7,279 nucleotides of DNA from Rubrivirga sp. GTDB lineage: Bacteria > Bacteroidota > Rhodothermia > Rhodothermales > Rubricoccaceae. The DNA is taken from assembly GCA_012269805.1 (NCBI GenBank), contig JAAXJP010000389.1, forward strand, positions 1-7,279. The letters are read 5' to 3'. Below, one piece after another: positions 1-6,700 of the stretch (position 1 is the stretch's first letter; the number at the start of each line of letters is the position of its first letter). Made by a program: the position numbers and the translations under genes. Under the pieces are notes generated by a model. That model was not told the origin of the DNA and made no database searches. It worked only from the letters and a program-made list of their open reading frames with translations.

Positions 1-2
1 TC

Positions 3-503
3 CCAGTCGAGCCCGCCTCCCCCCCGACGACCGCCGAGGCCCATGAGGGCGATGAGGAGCCGCTCTGGCAACGGATCGCTCGGACGCAGAGCCCCTCGGA
101 GACCCCGCTTGCCGAGACCGACGCGGGGGACGCGGACGACGTGCCGCTCTGGAAACGGTTCGCCGCCTCCGAGCTCGCCCAGAAGCTCCCGACCCCGCCC
201 CGCGACGTACCGACCGACGACCTTGGCGACGCGCCCGCCAGCCCGTCGCTCGACGCGCTCGAAGCACGCGTTCTCGGCCACGGCGCCCGAGACCGCCGCG
301 ACTGGTACGTCGAGGAGCTCTTCGAGGGCTCCCCGAGCGCCTACCATCGGACGCTCGACCGGATCGACCGGGCGGCCAGCTATTCGGAGGCGACCCACAT
401 CGTCTCGGCCGACATCTTCCGCGCGCACCACGTCAACCCGTACACCGACAGCGCGGTGGCCTTTATCGACGCGCTCCAGGCCCAGTTCGACGCGCGCCGC
501 TAG
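3..503 (+). CDS. Unidentified protein with repeated PLW motif, C-terminal part (partial)
   Basis: I do not recognise the function. The frame is open from the left edge to a TAG at 501-503, giving 166 visible residues, so the true start lies upstream. The GTG at 141 is in frame but is probably an internal valine, because related sequence continues before it. The first 80 or so residues are acidic, Pro/Ala/Thr-rich and probably disordered. Two short similar motifs stand out there: EEPLWQRIA (codons from 54) and DVPLWKRFA (codons from 138), 28 residues apart. The last 80 or so residues look like a compact helical domain, with WYVEELFEGSPSAYHRTLDRID, then a SYSEATHIVSADIF stretch, then NPYTDSAVAFIDALQAQF. 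No signal peptide, membrane segment or catalytic motif is visible in this part. From memory, similar Leu-Phe-Gly/Tyr and Asn-Pro-Tyr-Ser/Thr-Asp C-termini occur in uncharacterised Bacteroidota/Rhodothermota proteins, but I cannot confirm this. The gene converges on the HAD gene and overlaps it by 4 nt. Confidence 0.75.
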   Translation, partial: PVEPASPPTTAEAHEGDEEPLWQRIARTQSPSETPLAETDAGDADDVPLWKRFAASELAQKLPTPPRDVPTDDLGDAPASPSLDALEARVLGHGARDRRDWYVEELFEGSPSAYHRTLDRIDRAASYSEATHIVSADIFRAHHVNPYTDSAVAFIDALQAQFDARR

Positions 504-1237
504 GCGGGCGACGCCGCCTCGGCGCGCTGGCGGACGGCCCCGGCCAGCGCGCCCGGTTCGACCACCGCGGCGGGCGAGAGCACGCCGTCACGGACGAGGG
601 CCTGAAGTCCGTCGCGCGTGGACTCAGACGGCACGGCGAGGACCTGGAGGCGAGCGGCGACGGCGGCGCGGGCGCCCGTCGGCGAGTCCTCGACGGCGAG
701 GGACCAGGCCGGATCGGCGCCGAGATGGTCGAGCGCGAGCCGGTAGCCGCACGGGTCCGGCTTGTGCGCCTCTACGTCGTCCGACGTGACGACGATGTCG
801 AACGCGTCGCCGAGGCCGAGGGCGTCGAGGACGGGCCGCGCGTTGGCCCGGTCGGTCGTGGTCACGACGGCGACGCCGCGCGCCAGGCGGCGGGCGTCCT
901 CGACGACCGCGAGCGCCCCGGGCAGCGCGTGGCGGCGGACGAGGTCGGCGTCGCGGAGCATCCCCCGATAGCGCTCCAGCCGAAGGCCGACGAACGACTC
1001 CCACGGCTCGACCGACGCGTCGTGCCGGCGGGCGGCCTCCGCCAGCCCGAAGTGGCCGAGCAGGCCGGCCGCGATCTCTTCTCGCCCGCCGCCGATGTAC
1101 GGCACGTACGCCGCCTCCACGTCGGCCGGGTCGATGGACGGGTCGAGCTCGTGCGCGGCCCAGCCGTACGACTGGCCCTTGAGCGACTCGGTGTCGGCGA
1201 GCGTCCCGTCGAGGTCGAAGGCGAGGAGGTCGAGCAC
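500..1237 (-). CDS. HAD-superfamily hydrolase, beta-phosphoglucomutase/phosphoglycolate phosphatase-like
   Basis: This 245-residue protein should be a cytoplasmic Mg-dependent phosphatase or phosphomutase of HAD subfamily I. All four HAD motifs are visible. Motif I is FDLDGTLADTE, with nucleophile Asp8 and acid/base Asp10. Motif II is VVTTTD (Thr126). Motif III is the Lys159 in HKPDP. Motif IV is VEDSPTGA, with Glu183 and Asp184. A helical cap domain lies between motif I and about residue 100. The start is GTG at 1237: an in-frame TAG lies two codons upstream, and this start puts motif I at the usual N-terminal position. It begins 3 nt after the proA stop, so it is probably the last gene of the proB-proA unit, although no Shine-Dalgarno sequence is visible. 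The C-terminal tail is Ala-rich and its codons hold an 11-bp inverted repeat. The substrate cannot be read from the sequence: sugar phosphate, phosphoglycolate or a damaged metabolite are all possible. Family assignment is firm, specific function unknown. Confidence 0.93.
   Translation of the reverse strand: MLDLLAFDLDGTLADTESLKGQSYGWAAHELDPSIDPADVEAAYVPYIGGGREEIAAGLLGHFGLAEAARRHDASVEPWESFVGLRLERYRGMLRDADLVRRHALPGALAVVEDARRLARGVAVVTTTDRANARPVLDALGLGDAFDIVVTSDDVEAHKPDPCGYRLALDHLGADPAWSLAVEDSPTGARAAVAARLQVLAVPSESTRDGLQALVRDGVLSPAAVVEPGALAGAVRQRAEAASPA
502..519. other. Small hairpin at the shared stop codons of the convergent genes
   Basis: AGGCGG (502-507) pairs with CCGCCT (514-519) around a 6-nt loop, a 6-bp stem lying directly on the overlapping TAG codons of the plus-strand gene and the HAD gene. 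It sits 1 nt from the larger inverted repeat at 521-553, so the two form tandem hairpins at the convergent junction. A minus-strand transcript would form the larger one first and end its reading frame in this one. A role in two-way termination or 3'-end protection is inferred only. Confidence 0.3.
521..553 (+). terminator. 11-bp inverted repeat, possible terminator of the plus-strand gene inside the HAD gene
   Basis: GGCGCGCTGGC (521-531) and GCCAGCGCGCC (543-553) are perfect inverted arms around an 11-nt loop. The hairpin begins 17 nt after the TAG of the plus-strand gene, a usual terminator position, but no T-run follows. It lies within the Ala-rich C-terminal codons of the HAD gene, so the arms may be used by transcripts from either strand. 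Arm perfection over 11 bp is directly visible; in such GC-rich DNA chance is possible, and the terminator role is inferred. Confidence 0.4.
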
Positions 1238-1240
1238 GGG

Positions 1241-2527
1241 CTAGCTCGCGCGGGGCGGGACGGCGTGGCGCGTCTCCCCGGCCCCGTGGACGACGAACTT
1301 CTGCGTCGTCAGCGCCTCCAGACCCATCGGGCCGAACGCGTGGAGCTTCGTCGTCGAGATGCCGATCTCGGCGCCCAGCCCGAGCTCGCCGCCGTCCGAG
1401 AACCGCGACGACGCGTTGACGAGGACGACCGACGCGTCGACCTCGCGGACCCAGCGGCGGGCCGCGGCCACGCTCTCGGTCGCGATCACCTCGGTGTGCT
1501 GCGAGCCGTACGTCGCCACGTGGTCGAGCGCCCGGTCGATCCCGTCGACGACGCGGACGGCGATGATGGGCGCCAGAAACTCCGCCTCGTAGTCCGCCTC
1601 GGTGGCCTCGGGGACCGACTCGCCGAGGACCTGGCGGGTAGCGACGTCTCCTCGGATCTCCGCGTCGTGCGCCGCTAGCTCGCGGTGGGCGCGTGGGAGG
1701 AAGCGCGCGGCGACGGCCTCGTGGACGAGCAGCGTCTCGAGCGCGTTGCAGACGCCGGGCCGCGAAAGCTTGCCATCCAGAAGAAGGTCGAGCGCGACGT
1801 CGAGGTCGGCGGACTCGTCCACGAACAGGTGGCAGACGCCCTTGTAGTGCTTGATGACCGGCACGCGGCTGTGCTCGTCGACGAACCGGATGAGCCCCTC
1901 GCCGCCGCGCGGGATGACGAGGTCCAGATGCTCGTTCATCCGGATGAGGTCCTTGATCGCCTCGCGGTCGGTCGTCGGGACGAGCGTAACGGCGGCCGGG
2001 TCGATGCCTTCTTTTTCCAGCGCCTCGTGGAGCGCCGCCGCGACGGCCCGGTTCGAGTGGACCGCCTCCGACCCGCCCCGCAGGACGACCGCGTTGCCGG
2101 CCTTGAAGCACAGCCCGGCCGCGTCGGACGTCACGTTCGGACGGGCCTCGTAGATCATCGCGATCACGCCGAGCGGCACGCGCATCCGCCCGACCTCGAT
2201 GCCGCTCGGCCGCCGCCGCGTCTCGGCCACCTCGCCGACCGGGTCGTCGAACGACGCCACCTCGCGGAGCGCGTCGGCCATTTTTTTGACTCGCTCCGGG
2301 CTGAGCGTGAGCCGGTCCGTCATCGCGTCCGACAGCCCGCGCCCGGCGGCGCCGTCGAGGTCGCGCCGGTTGGCGTCGAGGATCTTCGACTCGCGCGCTT
2401 CGAGCGCGTCGGCCATCGCGAGGAGCGCGCGGTCTTTGGCCTCCGTCGAGAGCGCGGCGACCTGCCGCGACGCCCGTTTGCAGGCGGCGACGAGGTCGTC
2501 CAGGGACGCGGTCAGAATCTCAGCCAT
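1241..2527 (-). CDS. proA: Gamma-glutamyl phosphate reductase (glutamate-5-semialdehyde dehydrogenase)
   Basis: ProA reduces gamma-glutamyl phosphate with NADPH to glutamate-5-semialdehyde, which cyclises to pyrroline-5-carboxylate, the second step of proline synthesis in the cytoplasm. The 428-residue product is close to the usual family length (about 415-430) and belongs to the aldehyde dehydrogenase fold. Visible signatures are PLGVIAMIYEARPNVTSDAA (residues 118-137), the nucleotide-binding-region stretch KAGNAVVLRGGSEA (142-155), the catalytic cysteine region GKLSRPGVCNALETLL with Cys260, GSQHTEVIAT (341-350), and NASSRFSDGGELGLGAEIG (371-389) followed by STTKLHAFGPMGLEALTTQK. I chose the ATG at 2527 rather than the in-frame GTG at 2563, because the ATG gives a typical ProA N-terminus and overlaps the proB stop by 8 nt, a layout expected for coupled translation. 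Its stop is TAG. ProB normally hands its unstable product to ProA, so tight coupling fits. Confidence 0.97.
   Translation of the reverse strand: MAEILTASLDDLVAACKRASRQVAALSTEAKDRALLAMADALEARESKILDANRRDLDGAAGRGLSDAMTDRLTLSPERVKKMADALREVASFDDPVGEVAETRRRPSGIEVGRMRVPLGVIAMIYEARPNVTSDAAGLCFKAGNAVVLRGGSEAVHSNRAVAAALHEALEKEGIDPAAVTLVPTTDREAIKDLIRMNEHLDLVIPRGGEGLIRFVDEHSRVPVIKHYKGVCHLFVDESADLDVALDLLLDGKLSRPGVCNALETLLVHEAVAARFLPRAHRELAAHDAEIRGDVATRQVLGESVPEATEADYEAEFLAPIIAVRVVDGIDRALDHVATYGSQHTEVIATESVAAARRWVREVDASVVLVNASSRFSDGGELGLGAEIGISTTKLHAFGPMGLEALTTQKFVVHGAGETRHAVPPRAS
2520..2527 (-). promoter_or_regulatory. proB-proA stop/start overlap (ATGGCTGA), likely translational coupling
   Basis: On the minus strand ATGGCTGA holds the proA ATG and, four bases further on in another frame, the proB TGA. 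No Shine-Dalgarno sequence is visible before this ATG, so ribosomes finishing proB probably restart on proA. This would keep kinase and reductase in balance, consistent with transfer of the labile gamma-glutamyl phosphate between them. The overlap is seen directly; coupling is inferred. Confidence 0.6.
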
Positions 2528-3647
2528 CGGAGTCGGGAGTCTCGATGAGCGCAAGATCGTCACGGTGGACGACGGCCGAGGGGCCGGCGTAGCCCAGAAC
2601 CGCTTCCACTTCTCCGCTCTGCCGCCCGCGAACGCGGGACAGCTCGTAGGCCGCGTACCGCGCGATCCCCCGTGCGAGCACGCGCCCCCCCTCGTCGGCG
2701 ATCTCGACCGGCTCGCTGCGTCCGAAGTCGCCCGCGACCGAAACGACGCCCGACGCCAGCAGCGACGCGCCGCGCCGGCACACCGCCTCGGCGGCCCCCG
2801 CGTCCACCACGAGCCGGCCGGCGACCGGCGTCGCGTGGAGGAGCCAGTGCTTTCTCGCGGGCAGCGGCGGGCTCTGGGCTCGGAACAGCGTGCCGTGGAG
2901 CGTGCCGTCGGCGAGCGCCGCCAGCCGGCCGGCGTCGGTGCCGTTGACGAGGACGGTGGCGATGCCGCGCGAGGTCGCCTTCTCGGCCGCCTGGAGCTTT
3001 GTCCGCATCCCGCCCGTCCCGGCGTCGGTCCCGGCCCCGCCCGCCATCGCGTGGACGCCCGCGTCGACCCGGTCCACGACGGGCACGAGGCGGGCTGAGG
3101 CGTTCGCGCGGGGGTCGGCGTCGAAGAGGCCGTCGACGTCGGTCAGAATCACGAGGAGGTCCGCCTCGGTGAGCACGGCGACGTGGGCGGCGAGGTTGTC
3201 GTTGTCGCCCACCTTCAGCTCGTCGACCGCGACCGTGTCGTTCTCGTTGACGACGGGGACGACGCCGCGGCCGAGCAGCTCGGCCAGCGTGGTCCGCGCG
3301 TTGAGGAAGCGGTCGCGGTGGACGAGGTCGTCGTGCGTGAGGAGGACCTGCGCGACGGGGGCGTCGAGGAGCCGCCCCCAGCGCCCCATCAGCCGCGGCT
3401 GGCCGACCGCGGCGAGCGCCTGCTTCTCGGGGATCGTCCGCGGCCGGCGCCCGCCCACGGCCGCGAGCCCGGCGGCGACGGCGCCCGACGACACGACCAC
3501 GCTCTCCCGCCCCGCCTCGGCCGTCGCCCGGACGAACCCGGCGATCGCGCCGAGGTGGCGGTCGCTGGGCACGCCGTCGGGCGCGACGAGCGCGCTCCCC
3601 ACCTTGACCACGGCGCGCGACCAGGGGCGGAGCTCGGTGGGGGCCAT
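2520..3647 (-). CDS. proB: Glutamate 5-kinase with C-terminal PUA domain
   Basis: ProB phosphorylates the gamma-carboxyl of glutamate with ATP, the first and usually proline-inhibited step of proline synthesis in the cytoplasm. The 375-residue product matches the long, PUA-containing form of the family. The amino-acid-kinase domain (about 10-250) shows VVKVGSALV (13-21, Lys15), VVSSGAVAAG (51-60), VVNENDTVAVDELKVGDNDN (132-151), LTDVDGLFDADPR (168-180) and GTGGMRTKLQAA (210-221). The PUA domain spans roughly residues 275-355, starting near GRLVVDAGAAEAV and including ASGVVSVAGDFGRSEPVEI. The ATG at 3647 gives the expected short N-terminus ahead of the first beta strand. No Shine-Dalgarno sequence precedes it; the bases just upstream read CGCCCGACTC. 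It lies 69 nt after the kgd stop, with a strong hairpin in between, and its TGA stop falls inside the first codons of proA. This is the only gene of the five whose stop is not TAG. Confidence 0.97.
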   Translation of the reverse strand: MAPTELRPWSRAVVKVGSALVAPDGVPSDRHLGAIAGFVRATAEAGRESVVVSSGAVAAGLAAVGGRRPRTIPEKQALAAVGQPRLMGRWGRLLDAPVAQVLLTHDDLVHRDRFLNARTTLAELLGRGVVPVVNENDTVAVDELKVGDNDNLAAHVAVLTEADLLVILTDVDGLFDADPRANASARLVPVVDRVDAGVHAMAGGAGTDAGTGGMRTKLQAAEKATSRGIATVLVNGTDAGRLAALADGTLHGTLFRAQSPPLPARKHWLLHATPVAGRLVVDAGAAEAVCRRGASLLASGVVSVAGDFGRSEPVEIADEGGRVLARGIARYAAYELSRVRGRQSGEVEAVLGYAGPSAVVHRDDLALIETPDSDG

Positions 3648-3666
3648 GAGTCGGGCGTCGAACGAC

Positions 3667-3695
3667 GGAGGGGCACGCCGGCGGCGCGCCCCTCC
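3667..3695 (-). terminator. Strong GC hairpin between kgd and proB, possible terminator or attenuator
   Basis: The kgd-proB spacer contains GGAGGGGC and GCCCCTCC as perfect inverted arms, with CGCC/GGCG nested inside around a 3-nt loop. In the minus-strand transcript the one mismatched position becomes a G-U pair, giving a continuous 13-bp stem. It starts 21 nt after the kgd stop and ends 19 nt before the proB ATG. No U-tract follows (GUCGUUCGACGCCC), so it is not a classical intrinsic terminator. A U-poor terminator, an RNA-processing or stability element, or a block limiting readthrough into proBA all fit. That the fold exists in the sequence is certain; its function is inferred. Confidence 0.5.
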
Positions 3696-3716
3696 CGGTC
3701 GGCAGAGACGGCGGGG

Positions 3717-6700
3717 CTAGCTCTCGATCCCGAGCGCGTCGCGGAGGATCTGCTCCTGCACGGCCGCGTGGACCTTGGCCGAGCCCGCGGCCGGCGAGGC
3801 CGCCGCCGCGCGGCCCGCGTACCGGATCCGGTGCGAGCAGTCGCCGTGGAGCTCTTCGAGGAGCGTGTCGAAGCGGGGCCGGACGAACGTCCAGGCGCCC
3901 ATGTTCTCCGGCTCCTCCTGCAGCCACACGACGGGCTTGCCCTCGAACCGCGCCAGCTCCTCGCGGACGGCGTCCTCGGGGAACGGGTAGAACTGCTCCA
4001 GCCGCGCGACGGCCACCGACGACGGGCGGTCGAGCGCCTCGCGGGCCTTGAGCACGTCGTACACGACCTTGCCCGAGCAGATCACGAGGCGGTCCGCCTC
4101 GGGCGCGCCCTCAGACGCAATGAACGGGCGGTACGCGCCGTCGGCGAGCTCCTCGACCGAGGTCACGGCCTCCGGCAGGCGGAGGAGCGACTTCGGCGTC
4201 ATGACGACGAGCGGCTTCTTGTCGGCCCGCTTGACCTGCCGCCGGAGCGCGTGGAAGTAGTTGGCCGGCGTCGAGAAGTTGGCCACGATGAGGTTGTCCT
4301 CGGCGCAGGCCTGGAGGAACCGCTCGAGGCGGCCCGACGAGTGCTCCGGCCCCTGGCCCTCGTACCCGTGCGGGAGCAGCATCACCAGCGACGACGTCTG
4401 GCCCCACTTGGCCTCGGCCGCCGTGATGAACTGGTCGATCATGATCTGTGCCCCGTTGACGAAGTCGCCGAACTGGGCCTCCCAGAGCACGAGCGCCGAC
4501 GGGTCGGCGACGGAGTAGCCGTACTCGAAGCCGAGCGCGGCGTACTCGCTGAGGAGCGAGTCGTAGACCTGGAACCGCGCCTGACCGTCGCCGGGACCGC
4601 CCGGCGCGAGGTGGTTGAGCGGGAGGTAGCGGTGGCCGTCCTCCTGGTCGTAGAGGATGGCGTGGCGCTGGCTGAACGTCCCGCGCCCGGAGTCCTGGCC
4701 GCTGAGGCGGACCGGCGTGCCCTCGAGGAGCAGCGTCCCGAACGCGAGCGACTCGGCAAAGGCCCAGTCGATGGTCCCCTCCTCGAACTGCTTCCGCCGG
4801 CGGTCGACGACGAGCCGGGCCAGCTTCTTGTGGACCTGGAGGTCGTCGGGCATCGTGACGAGGGCCTCCATGACGCGCGTCAGCTGGTCGCGGTCGGCGG
4901 CCGTCGCGACGGCGGCGTCCTCGGTCTCGATCGGCACGGCGACCGGCTGGCGGTCCTTGTGCCTCTCGGCCAGCTCCTTCGTCTCCTCGAAGGCCGAGTC
5001 CAGCTTGTCCTTGAAGTCGTCGAGGATGGCCTCGGCCTGCTCGGGCGTCAGCTCGCCGCGGCGGAGGAGGAGCTCGAGGTACAGCTTCCGGACGCTCCGG
5101 TGCGCGCCGATGTCGGCGTACATGAGCGGCTGCGTGTAGGACGGCTCGTCGCCCTCGTTGTGGCCGTACTTCCGGTAGCAGACGAGGTCGATCACCACGT
5201 CCTTGTTGAACACGTTCCGGTAGTCGAGCGCGAGGCGCGCGACGCGGACGGCCGCCTCGGGGTCGTCGCCGTTGACGTGGAAGATCGGGGCCTGGATCAT
5301 CCGCGCGATGTCGGTCGCGTAGGCCGAGGAGCGCGAGTGCATCGGGAGCGTCGTGAACCCGATCTGGTTGTTGACCACGAGGTGGACCGTCCCGCCCGTC
5401 CGGTAGCCCTCGAGCTGCGACAGGTTGAGCGTCTCGGCGACCACGCCCTGCCCCGCGAACGCGGCGTCGCCGTGGACGAGGATCGGGAGGACCTTGTCGC
5501 GGAGCCGCTTCTCGGACGCGTCGGGGTGCGCCTCGACGATCCGCTGCTGCTTGGCCCGCGCCATCCCCTCGACGACCGGGTTGACGGCCTCGAGGTGCGA
5601 CGGGTTGGAGGCCAGCGTGAGCTGCGTCTTGGAGCCGTTCGGCGACGTGTGCGTGCCGGTCTGGCCGAGGTGGTACTTCACGTCGCCCGAGCCGTGGACG
5701 GCGTCGGGGTCGACGGTCCCCTCGAACTCGCTGAACACGCGGTCGTAGGGCTTCCCGAGGATGTTCGTGAGCACGTTGAGCCGCCCGCGGTGGGCCATCC
5801 CGATCACGACCTCGTCGGTCTCCTGGTCCGCCGCGTCCGAGATGACGGCGTCGAGGAGCGGGATCATCGTCTCGGCGCCCTCGAGCGAGAACCGCTTGTG
5901 CCCGATGTACTTCGTGTGGATGAACTGCTCGAGGGCCTCGGCCTCGTTGAGCTTCTCGAAGATCCGCTTCTTCCGGGCCGTGTCGATGGGCTCGCGGAAC
6001 TGCTGGGGCTCGATCCGCTCGATGAGCCAGCGCTTCTCCTCGGGCGAGGAGAGGTGCATGAACTCGCTCCCGACGTGCCCGGTGTAGGTGTCCCAGAGCG
6101 TGTCGAGGATGTCGCGGAGCGTCATCGTGTGGTTCCCCGCGAGGCCGCCGCCGGTCACGCCGGCCATGCCGCCCGTGAAGAACGTCCGGTCGAGGTCCCA
6201 GACCGTGAGGCCGTAGCTGGCCGGGTCGAGCTCGGTGTGGTTGCGGGGCTCGTAGCCGAGCGGGTTCGTGTCGGCGAGGAGGTGGCCGCGGACGCGGTAG
6301 GCCCGGATGAGCTCGTAGACGCGGGCCTGCTTCTCGACCTTCGACGCCTTGGCGCCGGAGCCGAGCGCGGCCTTGCCGAGCGCCGGCGTCGAGTCGGCCT
6401 TGCCGCGGAACGGCGGCGTGTGGAGGCCGAGGCTATGGAAGACCTCTTCGTAGAACCCGCGCCCGCCCTGGAGCAGGTCGGCGATGACGTTGAGGAACTC
6501 GCCCGACTCCGCGCCCTGGATCACGCGGTGGTCGTAGGTGCTCGTCATCGTCATGACCGGCGAGAGCCCGAGGCGGGACAGCTCGCCCGGGTCCATCCCC
6601 GCGTACTCCGGCGGGTACCCGATCCCGCCGACGGCGACGATCACGCTCTGGCCCGGCATGAGGCGCGGGACCGACATCTGGGTCCCGATGCCGCCCGGGT

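Noticed and set aside
466..495. Direct repeat TCGACGCGC (466-474 and 487-495)
   Set aside because: The copies are in the same reading frame and are explained by similar Asp-Ala codons near the C-terminus; too short for an element.
141..503. Treating the GTG at 141 as the start of a 120-residue protein
   Set aside because: The frame is open to the left edge and a related PLWQR motif precedes the GTG, so the gene very likely starts outside the window.
43..789. Plus-strand open frame of 248 codons at the left edge
   Set aside because: Arg/Pro/Ser-rich translation that runs through the end of the plus-strand gene and into the HAD gene; the frame ending at 503 has protein-like composition instead.
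624..2111. Long minus-strand open frame (495 codons) across the HAD and proA genes
   Set aside because: Its translation is Arg/Pro/Gly-rich with no domain, and it overlaps two clear genes in another frame; it is a shadow of GC-rich codon bias.
725..2548. Long plus-strand open frames opposite HAD and proA (725-1678 and 1685-2548)
   Set aside because: They are antisense mirrors of codons in conserved genes and show no recognisable motif.
2525..2563. GTG at 2563 as the proA start
   Set aside because: It adds 12 residues atypical for ProA and lengthens the overlap with proB; the ATG at 2527 fits the family better.
2560..3927. Long minus-strand open frame (455 codons) over proB and the kgd 3' end
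   Set aside because: Low-complexity Arg/Ala-rich translation overlapping well-conserved ProB and Kgd sequence.
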